A stretch of 18,324 nucleotides of DNA from Candidatus Poseidoniaceae archaeon. GTDB lineage: Archaea > Thermoplasmatota > Poseidoniia > Poseidoniales > Poseidoniaceae. The notes under the pieces are model-generated. The model saw only the letters and a list, made by a program, of their open reading frames with translations. It did not search any database and had not been told where the DNA came from. The position numbers and the translations under genes are program-made. This document shows, in pieces, positions 7,001 to 15,597 of the stretch (the stretch's first letter is position 1; each line of letters opens with the position of its first letter). The stretch is from contig JASLVI010000018.1 in NCBI GenBank assembly GCA_030741455.1, forward strand, positions 1 through 18,324, in the 5' to 3' direction.

Positions 7001-7429
7001 ATGGCAGTTCACCTTGAGCGCGGGGTTGATTTCCCAATGGTCGACCTTGCCAATATTGCCTATTATCCTCGGATATTCGATCTTGCGCATCGGTTTTTTG
7101 AGGATGCTTGGGTCAGCATATGCGGCGTTCGATATGCAGATTTACTGCTTGAACAAAAGATTGGATTCCCCGTCGTCCATGTTGAATCGGACTTTCATGC
7201 ACCGTTACGATATGGAGATACGATCGCTGCAACCATTTGGATTGAGAACATGGGCGACTCATCGTGCACATGGTGTTATGAATTTCGAAATCAACGGGGC
7301 GAATTGCTTTGGTCATCAACACACGTCACTGTATGCGTAGATATGGATTCAATGCAACGAATGTCAATACCGAGTCACCTACGAGTTGGACTCAAATCTT
7401 GCAGGAGAGATGAAGCGAATGAAGAGTGA
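7001..7429 (+). CDS. Hotdog-fold acyl-CoA thioesterase (4-hydroxybenzoyl-CoA thioesterase-like)
   Basis: The product is 142 residues, the usual size for a single hotdog domain. The motif DLANIAYYPRIFDLAHRFFED (residues 15-35) matches the DxAGIxYYPxYF signature of the 4HBT family, in which the first Asp (Asp15) is the catalytic residue. The central beta stretch FHAPLRYGDTIAATIWIENMGDSSCTWCYEF also fits. Such enzymes hydrolyse acyl-CoA or aryl-CoA thioesters in the cytoplasm; the substrate here is unknown. The ATG at 7001 is the first in-frame Met, and no strong ribosome site precedes it. The 3' end overlaps the membrane-protein gene by 11 bases, indicating translational coupling. Confidence 0.85.
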   Translation: MAVHLERGVDFPMVDLANIAYYPRIFDLAHRFFEDAWVSICGVRYADLLLEQKIGFPVVHVESDFHAPLRYGDTIAATIWIENMGDSSCTWCYEFRNQRGELLWSSTHVTVCVDMDSMQRMSIPSHLRVGLKSCRRDEANEE

Positions 7430-8012
7430 AAAAGATCTCGATATGTTTGCAATTCGCCCTGACCGCAAAGGTCCAAAGACAGTTGCGATTCTCTTGATTA
7501 TCTGTTCACTTTTCTTTGCTCTTGTTGCTAAAGCGGACCTCGATCTTGCGAAGCAGGAAGAAGTTTCGGATGCTTTCATGGCTGAAATACTGGAAACTCC
7601 GAATCAACAAGGCGACAACATTTCCTTCGATGCGTATCAATCCTATCACAAAGAAGTGAATGAAAACAACGGGTACCTTATTCGCGGCGTATCCTTGGCC
7701 ATCGGCGCCGCAGCGGGCCTTCTTGGAGGCGTTCTTCTTTTCCGAATGAAGCCAATAGGAGGTCAAATTGCACTTGTCGGAGCAGTGATTTCCTTCGTTG
7801 GCGGCATTGTTGGAAATATGGCCTTCCATGATGCAGCACAAAAGTATCTGAATGGAACGATTCAAGATAACGCAGAATACTCTGCTTATGCGTGTGGTAT
7901 ATGCACCTTCTTTTTTGCAGCGCTAGCGCTTCTTCCTCTTATCAACGCTCGAGCACGTTTGGCGTTCCAAGAGGCGAACAAGGTTGTCCTTGTTCAAGAT
8001 GAGTCGGAATGA
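7419..8012 (+). CDS. Four-helix membrane protein, unrecognised
   Basis: The product is 197 residues. One membrane span lies near the N-terminus (TVAILLIICSLFFALVAKA). An acidic loop of about 50 residues follows, then three more spans (YLIRGVSLAIGAAAGLLGGVLLF, GGQIALVGAVISFVGGIVGNMAF, YSAYACGICTFFFAALALLPLI), each Gly/Ala-rich. No family is recognised and no catalytic motif is visible. GGAGAG at 7404-7409 suits the ATG at 7419 better than the ATG at 7410, which it touches. It overlaps the thioesterase end by 11 bases and so is probably translated with it. Its last 19 bases overlap the 3' end of the convergent pentapeptide-repeat gene. Confidence 0.8.
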   Translation: MKSEKDLDMFAIRPDRKGPKTVAILLIICSLFFALVAKADLDLAKQEEVSDAFMAEILETPNQQGDNISFDAYQSYHKEVNENNGYLIRGVSLAIGAAAGLLGGVLLFRMKPIGGQIALVGAVISFVGGIVGNMAFHDAAQKYLNGTIQDNAEYSAYACGICTFFFAALALLPLINARARLAFQEANKVVLVQDESE

Positions 8013-8452
8013 TCCGCAGGACGGGGCCACTTTTTGGCTAGTGCTTTAGCAAGATCATCGTTCAAAATCGCATTCCACCAATCACTTCCCTGCCAGATAG
8101 CGTATTTCCCACGAATGCCTCGCAAATCAGCACCTTCTAACTTACAATTTCGAAAATTGGAAAGATTACACCTGGCTTTTTTGAGATCAGCACCTCGAAA
8201 GTCAGCACCATCAAATGCAGATTTCATTAAATCAGCATCAACCATTGAGGCTCTTCGGAAATCACACTCAGAAAAATCCCCTTCGGTGAGATCAGCTCCG
8301 TCTAGGATGGCTCTTCGAAAGTTTGAGCCACGGTGGCGTCCTTTTCTGAAAATGGCTTTTGCGTGGTTTTGGTAAGAGCAATCGATGAGATCCGTCTTTG
8401 TCTCATCAGGGTCATCTCGGGGGTCGCCCTCCCCGCCTCCAGACATCACCAT
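7994..8452 (-). CDS. Pentapeptide-repeat protein
   Basis: The product is about 152 residues. From about residue 40 to 115 it shows continuous A(D/N)Lxx or (S/D)Fxx pentapeptides such as GADLTEGDFSECDFRRASMVDADL and GADFRGADLKKARCNLSNF, around fourteen units, which fold into a right-handed quadrilateral beta-helix. Some family members mimic DNA and inhibit gyrase, but most have unknown roles and nothing here selects one. The C-terminus (WWNAILNDDLAKALAKKWPRP) is a helical cap. The frame is open upstream to a TTG at 8539 and ATG at 8533, but that part lies inside the upstream winged-helix gene. I prefer the ATG at 8452, eight bases after that gene's stop. ATG 8446 is also possible. It probably shares a transcript with the upstream gene. 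Confidence 0.82.
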   Translation of the reverse strand: MVMSGGGEGDPRDDPDETKTDLIDCSYQNHAKAIFRKGRHRGSNFRRAILDGADLTEGDFSECDFRRASMVDADLMKSAFDGADFRGADLKKARCNLSNFRNCKLEGADLRGIRGKYAIWQGSDWWNAILNDDLAKALAKKWPRPADHSDSS

Positions 8453-8459
8453 AATGCAT

Positions 8460-8960
8460 TCAGGAAGTTGATTGTTTGTCAAGGTGCGCCCTGCCGGCAT
8501 CAGTGAGGCGAGAAAATCTGTTCTTGTCTCCATATTCAACTGGTACCATGAGTAATCCTCGTTCTTTGAGTCTATTCAGGTACAAGCTAAGGTTGCCTGG
8601 TGGTTCAATACCTGCGTCGGTGAACAATTGATTGACAACCCGAGGGGGACTATCTTTGACTTGTTCCACATCGCGAAGATAATGGATTGCTGCAAGGACT
8701 TGATCAGGTTTCTTGATCAACGAGCAATTTTCGATTAAGGCTCGGAAAGCATGCCCACGCTCAGGTAGCCCTACGTCTCTTGCTGCATCGATAGCAGCAT
8801 CGATAGCAGCAGCTCGAGCATCTCGAAGGCGTTGCAAGACAATTGACCAAGTGTCGTCATGTCGCATCTGAATGAGGCGCGCATCGATTTCAACAGCAGC
8901 CCCGCTAACGTCGATTTCCAAATCACCAGCGGATATCATAATTCTGGCTTGACTTACCAT
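8460..8960 (-). CDS. Winged-helix-like protein, probable DNA-binding regulator
   Basis: The product is 166 residues. The N-terminal 50 residues look like a small beta domain plus helix (ISAGDLEIDVSGAAVEIDARLIQM). A helical, Ala/Asp-rich middle follows, partly encoded by a small tandem repeat (AAIDAAIDAARD). Residues from about 80 read as a winged helix: PDQVLAAIHYLRDVEQVKDSPPRVVNQLFTDAG, then SLYLNRLKERGLLMVPVE as recognition helix and start of the wing, and NRFSRLTDAGRAHLDK typical of the end of MarR/PadR-like domains. The target is unknown. The ATG at 8960 is preceded by GGTGAT, complementary to the 16S rRNA end. The ATG at 8981 adds seven residues and is the alternative. It precedes the pentapeptide-repeat gene by 7 bases. 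Confidence 0.75.
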   Translation of the reverse strand: MVSQARIMISAGDLEIDVSGAAVEIDARLIQMRHDDTWSIVLQRLRDARAAAIDAAIDAARDVGLPERGHAFRALIENCSLIKKPDQVLAAIHYLRDVEQVKDSPPRVVNQLFTDAGIEPPGNLSLYLNRLKERGLLMVPVEYGDKNRFSRLTDAGRAHLDKQSTS

Positions 8961-8986
8961 GGTAATCACCCATCCGTTCATTCCTC

Positions 8987-8999
8987 ACATTGATAATGT
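8987..8999 (-). promoter_or_regulatory. 13-bp inverted repeat upstream of the winged-helix gene
   Basis: ACATT-GAT-AATGT is perfect and lies 27 bases before the start at 8960. Just upstream on the minus strand is TTATAC, a TATA-box-like hexamer (about 9002-9008). The position between TATA box and start codon would suit an autoregulatory operator. No experimental support is visible. Confidence 0.35.
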
Positions 9000-9115
9000 T
9001 TGTATAAGCCCCTAGCACCCCGCAATTACCATCTTTCCTTCAAGAGGGTCCATTTTCTAAATTTCAGTCATCGCCTTGAAGTAGAAGTTTGTCGTGTCCT
9101 TGAAAAGGTGGCATC

Positions 9116-12100
9116 ATGCATGAATCCAGATTAAATAAAAAAGCGCTCCTTCTTGTGGCGTTGTTTGTCACGCCACTCCTCTTTGTACCGCAGTCATTTG
9201 CGAGCGGTACGACCCAAGTTAATTCTTTCACAGGAGGGGCAGCATCCATCACGGTGACATCCGATGGAAACAACACATCGACGATGCTTCAATTGGATCT
9301 TGAACGTAACGTAACGTTCCAAGACGCATCATTCGTTGTCGAAGGCCAATCTGCGGCAGAGACTCCTGGCAACGTTTGGATGAACAGCAGCACCGGAGAT
9401 ACTATTTGGACGTATTCTGGTATAGGTTATGGCGACTTGGCACATCAAAATACATTCCAAACGGGGTCGATCTATGATACGATTCAATTGAACAATAGTT
9501 CAGGTATGCCTTCCCCAATTTTGCTACCGAAGAACGCTACGTTACAATCGAGCCAAGCAAACATCACATATACGCCTGAAATTGATGGTCAGTATGTCCC
9601 AGTCGGTGCTGTCCGACAGATGATGCTCGGTGATTCAAATGCGGATGGCATGACCGACGCTTTTGTTTTGTCAACCCAGAATGCAACGACTGGAGTCAAC
9701 GCAGGTTTCGCTGTTGTTGAAAGCAATTCGACAACGATGCAATACAATCTTACCGCTTGGACATCCACGTGTGCCAACTCTGATCAGATGAGAATTGCTG
9801 ACATGAACAACGACTCACATGACGATGTTGTCACCTTTTCAGCAGGAAGTGCGATGATGTGTATTCACTATTTCAACTCGACCACAATGGCTTACGATCC
9901 ATCGTTCAGCGTCAACATCACAAACAGCCCAATCGATGTCCAAATCGCCGACATGAATGGTGATAATTATCCAGATTTCATTACCATTCATGGGTACTCA
10001 GGTCAAGGCCTCGTCTCATTGACGCTGTTCAACGGCTCCAGCGACGTTGTTCGCCAAGATGACGACATTTCTGTATACCGATGGAATTTCGGCCAGGGAC
10101 GAACAAGCATGCGCACACTAAGAGTGGGCGATTTCTTCGACCGGGGTGAAAACGTCATCATCGTATCTGACCGATGGAACGATGCTACCGAAATTACGTA
10201 TGATGCTGTAACGCGACAATTGAATTCAAACATTCAGAAATTCCGTAACCTTACAGCAGAATCGGTCGCAGGTGATTTTGATGGCGATGGAGACATTGAT
10301 TTCTTAACTCCAAAGCAAACAGAATCGGTCATCGTCGTCAACAATCAGTCCTCATGGAATCAAGTTGCAATATTGGATGTTCTCGATACAATGAATGCTA
10401 CAGTTGCTGATCACAACAACGATGGAAGCATCTCTCTCTTTGTCCCTAACGCACAGTTTGGGGATGGAAATCCTTCAACAATTGAAGGTGACATCGGATT
10501 CCGTTCAATATCTGCAACTGGCCTTGGGTCTCCAAGTGTTTCTCCTTTGGCACCTTATTCAGTTCCGAGAGACATCCAATTTTCAGATATTAATCACGAC
10601 GGTTTGATGGATCAATTCGTACTTGCTGGCGAGGTACTTCAAGGTGTATTCATAGGAGCATGGCACAATGTTTCACTTGATACAGATGTTGATGGAGATA
10701 GTGATTTGTGGGCTGAGGGCTATTCAAGCACGACGCTTTCACACATCGGCGTGTTGATGATAAGTGATACGGATGATACTATTCGAGATACAATTGCTCC
10801 GTTCTTACCAGCCTACCCTGGCATCTCGGATGGCTATGGTATTGAAATGGTGACAAACATGATGTCGCTCTCAAGCAATTCAAACGGTACAGCGAACTTT
10901 ACGGATCTTGATATCGCTTACGACATTGAATTCCAAGTAAAAACAAGCACTGGAACCATCGGTTCTTTGAGCAATTCACTCAATCAACAAATGTTACCAG
11001 GTTCGGGAACGTTTACGGTTACTTTGCCCGTTGAGACGACAAAGGCAGGTCAATTTGATGCAACTTCGTTGAGTATGAATTACACGCTAGGAGCGCCAAA
11101 TCTTGCTTTACCTCCCACCCCAGTCTTGTCCGTTCAGACATTAACAGAAAATGGCGTTACCATTGAGTGGCAGGCGCTGAGCGAGTTCGGCTCCGATCTT
11201 CAACAGTTCCAAGTCTTCCGAATGTCAGCGTCCTCATCGTACGATTTTTCATCTCCGCATGATGTTGTAACTGGACAAAATTACTATTCAGATTCCGATG
11301 TCGATATTGGCTCAACCTATGGCTACATCGTTCGCTCCATCCATTCATTCGGGGTTGTCAGCAATCTCTCACAATCGCTTGAAGTGACGATTCCGTATCC
11401 AGCAGCACCTGCTGCAGTTACCAATATCCAGTTGTTTGATTTGGACATCGAGACGGCCACGGCGCCAATGAAGGTGACATGGGACGCAAGTGCACACCTA
11501 GGCGTTGAAGAGTACAGAATCTATGTCGCTCAATCAGACTTGAACGGCACGAGTATTGCCACAGAATTGACCAGCGATAAGGACTATTCAATCGGAGGCA
11601 TCACGTATCAGCCAGTTTCAACTGTCTCTCCCTTGACAACTGAACTTGAACTTACGCACACCAGTGAATATTCAGATTCTACAGGAAGCACTGGTTCGGA
11701 AGCGATTCAAGATGGGCACCAGTATTGGGTTGCTGTAGCAGCATTTGATGAATACGACAATGCATCACTACCGCTGCCGTTCGCAGGTCCAACAACAGCC
11801 TTCAACAATTCATACATTAGCAGCCAGCTGGCATTGTTCATAGAATCAGGTCCTGCCGAAGCAACGACAACGGTTCTCGAATCAACAAGCCCGCTCAGTA
11901 TTCGTGTTGATGCGTACTACCACGACGATTCTCAACAACCAGTTGCCATCGAAAATGCAGACCTTGAATTGACAATGTCGTATGGAGCATCTGAAACATT
12001 TGTCTTGAACGGACAAACGGACTCAAGCGGCCAATGGCTTGCTCTTGATGTCAGTGATTTACACGACGCTACGATCCCACAATCGTTACTCGATTATTCT

Positions 12101-13417
12101 GCGACAAGCGAGGGCCAAGTGAACATTGAAGTTGAAATGCAAAGTATTGAACTCCCAAACACTCAACCTTTGGCAAGTGCATCGATTCAATCTTCCATGG
12201 GCACAGCAATCTCAGTTCAACTTTCAGGGCCATCTTCTCCGGTCGATATGGATGCAAATAGCGAAATCGACATCAATGTCACATTGAGCGCAGTTGACCA
12301 AAATCCAGCGCACCAGGCATCACTCGAAGGCACGACGATACAATGGCAAGCGTTCAACGATTCTTCACAGGATGCGCTCATGGAAGGTAACGAAACGATT
12401 TCGAGTGGCAAGATTCGAATCGTTTCCAGTTTTGAGAACATGACAAAAATCGACTTCCTAGTCGATTCTGGCGACCGGTTGATGTTTGGTACAACGATGG
12501 CGAGCGTCCAATTGAATCCTTATTCGGTTCCAGTCCAAGAAAATGAAACGGAGAACCAAACTGAAGAGGTTTGGGCTCCTACCTCGATTCAATCTGCCAC
12601 GATTGGCTGTGAAACTTCAACCATCCTGACCAATCAACAGAAGGCTGATGATTCGATTGAATGTATTGTTTCGAATCCAAACCCATTTACAGTAACTGTT
12701 GCCGTTTCCATAACATCATCTCCTTCGTTGTTTAAAACGCCAGGGGCTGTAAGTATTGCAGCCAATGGATCTGAAACCATCTCTTTCGTTCCAAAATATG
12801 AGGATCCACTTTGGGCTCGACAAAAAGACGTTGATGTTGAAAAGGAATTTACAATTCAATTGCGAACCAGTGCTACGGATTATGATCTTGACGATCAGTT
12901 CAACGACGATGTTGTATCATGGACGGCGTCACTGTATGTCGAAGAACCAACTGCGGATGGTGAAGAAAAGAGTTCTTCTAACACCGCTCTATATGGTCGA
13001 ATTGGTATTGCTGTTGTCATATTAGCAATCGTCGGCTATGTTATCCTGAACCGACGTGCTTCTGCGGCATTCGATGATGAATCCTTCTATGAAGAGGAAG
13101 AATTCATTGAAGAGGAAGACGAACCAATCGAAATTCCTGAAGGAAAACCTCTCGACGAATTTGAAGACAAAACGATATCAGATGAGCCCGAAGTCATTGA
13201 ACGACCTGGAGATGCCTTGATTTCGGAAGTCGACGATTCTGGCGACGATGCGGGTCAAGAAGTTTCTGAAGAGAGCGAGGCGGCTGTTGAAGAAGCCCCT
13301 GAGGAAGATGACGGCATATCCGTAGATGAGCATGGGACAGAATGGTATGAAGATGAACTCGGAACGTGGTGGTATCGTGAAGAGGGTGCAGAAGACTGGT
13401 CTGAATACCACGAATGA
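9116..13417 (+). CDS. Giant membrane-anchored surface protein with FG-GAP-like Ca loops and FN3 domains
   Basis: The product is 1433 residues. Residues 1-31 are a Sec signal peptide (KKALLLVALFVTPLLFVPQSFA). Residues about 35-540 hold at least seven Asp-rich loops of FG-GAP/VCBS type, such as DSNADGMTD (near 173), DMNNDSHDD, DMNGDNYPD, DFDGDGDID (near 388), DINHDGLMD and DTDVDGDSD (near 522), implying a calcium-binding beta-propeller. Two fibronectin-III-like domains follow (about 666-900), then further beta domains with many N-glycosylation-like NxS/T sites. One membrane span (about 1290-1311, GIAVVILAIVGYVILN) ends in RR. A cytoplasmic acidic tail of about 120 residues ends with the aromatic motif GTWWYREEGAEDW. 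GGTGG before the ATG supports the start. Such proteins act in adhesion or as envelope components; the ligand is unknown. Confidence 0.87.
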   Translation: MHESRLNKKALLLVALFVTPLLFVPQSFASGTTQVNSFTGGAASITVTSDGNNTSTMLQLDLERNVTFQDASFVVEGQSAAETPGNVWMNSSTGDTIWTYSGIGYGDLAHQNTFQTGSIYDTIQLNNSSGMPSPILLPKNATLQSSQANITYTPEIDGQYVPVGAVRQMMLGDSNADGMTDAFVLSTQNATTGVNAGFAVVESNSTTMQYNLTAWTSTCANSDQMRIADMNNDSHDDVVTFSAGSAMMCIHYFNSTTMAYDPSFSVNITNSPIDVQIADMNGDNYPDFITIHGYSGQGLVSLTLFNGSSDVVRQDDDISVYRWNFGQGRTSMRTLRVGDFFDRGENVIIVSDRWNDATEITYDAVTRQLNSNIQKFRNLTAESVAGDFDGDGDIDFLTPKQTESVIVVNNQSSWNQVAILDVLDTMNATVADHNNDGSISLFVPNAQFGDGNPSTIEGDIGFRSISATGLGSPSVSPLAPYSVPRDIQFSDINHDGLMDQFVLAGEVLQGVFIGAWHNVSLDTDVDGDSDLWAEGYSSTTLSHIGVLMISDTDDTIRDTIAPFLPAYPGISDGYGIEMVTNMMSLSSNSNGTANFTDLDIAYDIEFQVKTSTGTIGSLSNSLNQQMLPGSGTFTVTLPVETTKAGQFDATSLSMNYTLGAPNLALPPTPVLSVQTLTENGVTIEWQALSEFGSDLQQFQVFRMSASSSYDFSSPHDVVTGQNYYSDSDVDIGSTYGYIVRSIHSFGVVSNLSQSLEVTIPYPAAPAAVTNIQLFDLDIETATAPMKVTWDASAHLGVEEYRIYVAQSDLNGTSIATELTSDKDYSIGGITYQPVSTVSPLTTELELTHTSEYSDSTGSTGSEAIQDGHQYWVAVAAFDEYDNASLPLPFAGPTTAFNNSYISSQLALFIESGPAEATTTVLESTSPLSIRVDAYYHDDSQQPVAIENADLELTMSYGASETFVLNGQTDSSGQWLALDVSDLHDATIPQSLLDYSATSEGQVNIEVEMQSIELPNTQPLASASIQSSMGTAISVQLSGPSSPVDMDANSEIDINVTLSAVDQNPAHQASLEGTTIQWQAFNDSSQDALMEGNETISSGKIRIVSSFENMTKIDFLVDSGDRLMFGTTMASVQLNPYSVPVQENETENQTEEVWAPTSIQSATIGCETSTILTNQQKADDSIECIVSNPNPFTVTVAVSITSSPSLFKTPGAVSIAANGSETISFVPKYEDPLWARQKDVDVEKEFTIQLRTSATDYDLDDQFNDDVVSWTASLYVEEPTADGEEKSSSNTALYGRIGIAVVILAIVGYVILNRRASAAFDDESFYEEEEFIEEEDEPIEIPEGKPLDEFEDKTISDEPEVIERPGDALISEVDDSGDDAGQEVSEESEAAVEEAPEEDDGISVDEHGTEWYEDELGTWWYREEGAEDWSEYHE

Positions 13418-13418
13418 A

Positions 13419-13446
13419 CGCCGTGTATTTTTTCAAACACGAGGCG
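13419..13446 (+). terminator. Hairpin with T-run between surface-protein and PAC2 genes
   Basis: CGCC-GTGT (13419-13426) pairs with ACAC-(GA)-GGCG (13437-13446), leaving a two-base bulge and a loop containing six T. It begins two bases after the stop of the surface-protein gene. It could be a terminator or a processing site. The T-rich loop could alternatively be a TATA-like element for the next gene. Confidence 0.35.
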
Positions 13447-13468
13447 ACCGACCAAACGAGGCCTGAGC

Positions 13469-14221
13469 ATGAAACAACAGTTCGGAACGTATGACCTTGT
13501 TCTTCGTTCAGGTGTCGATCCGACTACAGGTGGCGTTGCAATTTGTGGTTTTACCACGGCTGGAATGGTGGGCGTTATTGCAACCTCACACATCATCGAA
13601 TCGCTCAATCTCACACAATTGGGCACGGTTATGGATGAGAATTTTCCTGCGGTTGCCCTGATTCAAAACGAAGTACCTCGACACCCAGTTCGAGTTTACC
13701 AAGGCGATGGAATAGGTGTTTTCACCGCCGAAATTCAATTTGAGAAGGAACAAGATATTGCCTTTGGTTCAACCGTTCTCGAGTGGTTTAGGGTAGGGGG
13801 TTTCGATCAATTGATTATTATCGATGGAATTCTCAAACCTGAGAAACAGATTCAAGGCGAAGGTTTGTTCGCTGTGGGCGCGAATGCTTCAGCCCGAGAT
13901 CGATTGAAATCACTCGATTTACAGACAATTCAACGAGGTATTGTTTCTGGGATTACAGGATTCCTGTTAAGTGAAGGCGATCGGCTCAATCTCGACATCA
14001 CTGCCTTACTTTCCGAAGCGAGTCCAATGTATCCAGATGTTCGTGCAGCAGCGGTTGCCATCGAAGCCATTACAGAAATGACCGGGAAAGAAATTCCATT
14101 GTCAACGATGCTTGAAAATGCCCGCAGCATTGAGCAATCCGTTCAAGAAATCATTGAGAGTGCTACGCCACTGTTACCTTCGCCCGATGATGATACCATC
14201 AATGATCCATCATTCGGTTGA
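13469..14221 (+). CDS. PAC2-family protein, probable proteasome assembly chaperone (PbaA/PbaB type)
   Basis: The product is 250 residues. The early motif GVAICGFTTAGMVGVIATSHIIESLNLTQLGTV (about 21-54) matches the PAC2 fold start, a Gly-rich strand-loop-helix, and is followed by FPAVALIQNEVPRHPVRVYQGDGIGVFTAEI and a central DQLIIIDGIL strand. Known archaeal PbaA and PbaB are PAC2-family chaperones that help assemble, or contact, the 20S proteasome in the cytoplasm. The assignment to that exact role is inference, as no proteasome gene is near. The C-terminus is acidic and flexible; PbaB-like proteins dock through a C-terminal HbYX motif, which is not present here (it ends NDPSFG). GAGG lies 9-12 bases before the ATG. 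Its last 12 bases overlap the convergent trm1 gene. Confidence 0.8.
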   Translation: MKQQFGTYDLVLRSGVDPTTGGVAICGFTTAGMVGVIATSHIIESLNLTQLGTVMDENFPAVALIQNEVPRHPVRVYQGDGIGVFTAEIQFEKEQDIAFGSTVLEWFRVGGFDQLIIIDGILKPEKQIQGEGLFAVGANASARDRLKSLDLQTIQRGIVSGITGFLLSEGDRLNLDITALLSEASPMYPDVRAAAVAIEAITEMTGKEIPLSTMLENARSIEQSVQEIIESATPLLPSPDDDTINDPSFG

Positions 14222-15559
14222 AAGAAGAGACCGTATGGTCTCAAGCACCGTTTCGAATGGTGCATGTGTTGCGATGAACGGGCGGAGGTCGGGAACTCTT
14301 GCCGACAAATGTCCTGCCTCATTGAGCGCATCGATAAGTCGCTCCATCGTTGGTAATGATCCCACGCCTGCGAATCGAGGTAGTTGATCGAATGCAAGCA
14401 ACAAATGCTCTGATGATAACAAAGATGCTGCTTGCGCAATATAACGTACTGAGCGTCGAATTTCACGTTCTGCATACAGTTGGTCTGCTTCACTCCATTC
14501 AAGCCCAATTGGGCTTCCCCGCTCCAAATCAGAGAGTTGGGCGAGACATGTGCTGACAGCGTTTTCTTCAGTAAGGCGAGAACAGATTTCATTGTTCCAT
14601 AATGGACCAATCCACATAGGGCCGCTTGATCGAGGTAGTTCTTCGACGGTAGGTTGTTTCGTGAATTTGTATGGAATTTCGTCGCAACGAACCCTCCAAC
14701 CCATTTGTTCTCGAGTCTTATCTGCTCCCTGTTTGCTTTTCCGAACAAGTACGGAAACTCGAACATGATGGCCATCAAACAATGCAAGAATGGGTTCGAT
14801 AGCTCGGTCGAGCTGTGCGGCTCGTGTCGCTATGGTCCCAAGAAGAACTCGGATTGCATCATCATGGGCATACAAATCAACAATGCCTTTGTGTCCATAT
14901 CGGCGCATTCCAGAAGTTGCTGAAGAACCGGTCAATGCGGCAGTATCAGTTGCAGTCACTTCGAGAACCCCAACCCGCCCAAGAGCCTGTAAGGCAGCAT
15001 CGATGAAGGTCACTGGTGAGCCGAAAGGGTCGATGTCAATCCATTGGAAGGACCCTTGAATCATCGCTAAACGCGCATCTTCATTCTGAAACTTGATTCC
15101 GTTCTTTTCAATGAACTTTGGTTGATTTTGTTCATCATCAATCGATTCAAGAGCGGGGATTTCATCATCGGAAGCGGTTGAATTCATTGCCCAATCCAAA
15201 GCTTCACGATCAAGATCATTCGCAATAATGTGCAAACGATTTTGCAAGTTTGATTTGATTTCATTTCTCCATCGTCGAACGCGAATTCCTGTAGCACAGA
15301 GCGCATCCAATGCACGAACTGGTCGATTTCCATTGATCCAACCATGTTCAAGCGCATCTTGTAACAAAAGAACGGATCTTGTCCGAGCAGGTGCCATTGC
15401 AGGATTCATGAACCCAGTTCCAGACTTTGCTACGGGCCCTCGAGGCATATGAGTTGGGCGTTCTTGACTTGTTTTCAAATGAACAAAGGTGCGCCCTTCA
15501 CACCACAAATGACCAGGCCAACCATCAGGAACATCCTGTCCTGAAAACGACTCGCCCAT
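14210..15559 (-). CDS. trm1: tRNA (guanine(26)-N2)-dimethyltransferase Trm1
   Basis: The product is 449 residues from ATG 15559. Trm1 uses S-adenosylmethionine to mono- or dimethylate G26 at the hinge of tRNA. Motifs are GFMNPAMAPARTRSVLLL (about 49-66, the Trm1 N-terminal signature), LDALCATGIRVRRW (84-97, SAM site), IANDLD (ribose-binding acid), WIDIDPFGSPVTFIDAALQAL (173-193, the DPFG catalytic loop) and VTATDTAALTG (201-211). The C-terminal 200 residues fit the Trm1 accessory domain. Archaeal Trm1 is usually near 380 residues, so this one is somewhat long. An in-frame TTG at 15601 overlaps the purM stop by four bases and would add 14 residues through coupled translation; I cannot rule it out. 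It is third in the hydrolase-purM-trm1 array. Confidence 0.93.
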   Translation of the reverse strand: MGESFSGQDVPDGWPGHLWCEGRTFVHLKTSQERPTHMPRGPVAKSGTGFMNPAMAPARTRSVLLLQDALEHGWINGNRPVRALDALCATGIRVRRWRNEIKSNLQNRLHIIANDLDREALDWAMNSTASDDEIPALESIDDEQNQPKFIEKNGIKFQNEDARLAMIQGSFQWIDIDPFGSPVTFIDAALQALGRVGVLEVTATDTAALTGSSATSGMRRYGHKGIVDLYAHDDAIRVLLGTIATRAAQLDRAIEPILALFDGHHVRVSVLVRKSKQGADKTREQMGWRVRCDEIPYKFTKQPTVEELPRSSGPMWIGPLWNNEICSRLTEENAVSTCLAQLSDLERGSPIGLEWSEADQLYAEREIRRSVRYIAQAASLLSSEHLLLAFDQLPRFAGVGSLPTMERLIDALNEAGHLSARVPDLRPFIATHAPFETVLETIRSLLSTE

Positions 15560-15597
15560 GATTGGACGAGATGTCTCTTCTTCTTGACCGCACCGCT

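Noticed and set aside
6951..7340. 129-codon plus-strand frame starting ATGCGCAAGCCC
   Set aside because: It is a shifted frame over the thioesterase, whose catalytic motif is intact in the other frame.
7506..7865. 119-codon minus-strand frame
   Set aside because: It is antisense to the four-helix membrane protein, which has a good ribosome site and coherent membrane spans.
8780..8830. Short tandem repeat GCATCGATAGCA
   Set aside because: It encodes an Ala/Ile/Asp helix repeat inside the winged-helix gene; only two copies, no sign of a mobile or CRISPR repeat.
13255..13626. 123-codon minus-strand frame
   Set aside because: It is antisense to the acidic tail of the surface protein and the PAC2 start; its Ser/Pro-rich product reflects the complement of Glu/Asp codons.
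14143..14787. 214-codon open frame on the minus strand overlapping trm1
   Set aside because: It is in another frame of the clearly identified Trm1 coding region and has no family motifs.
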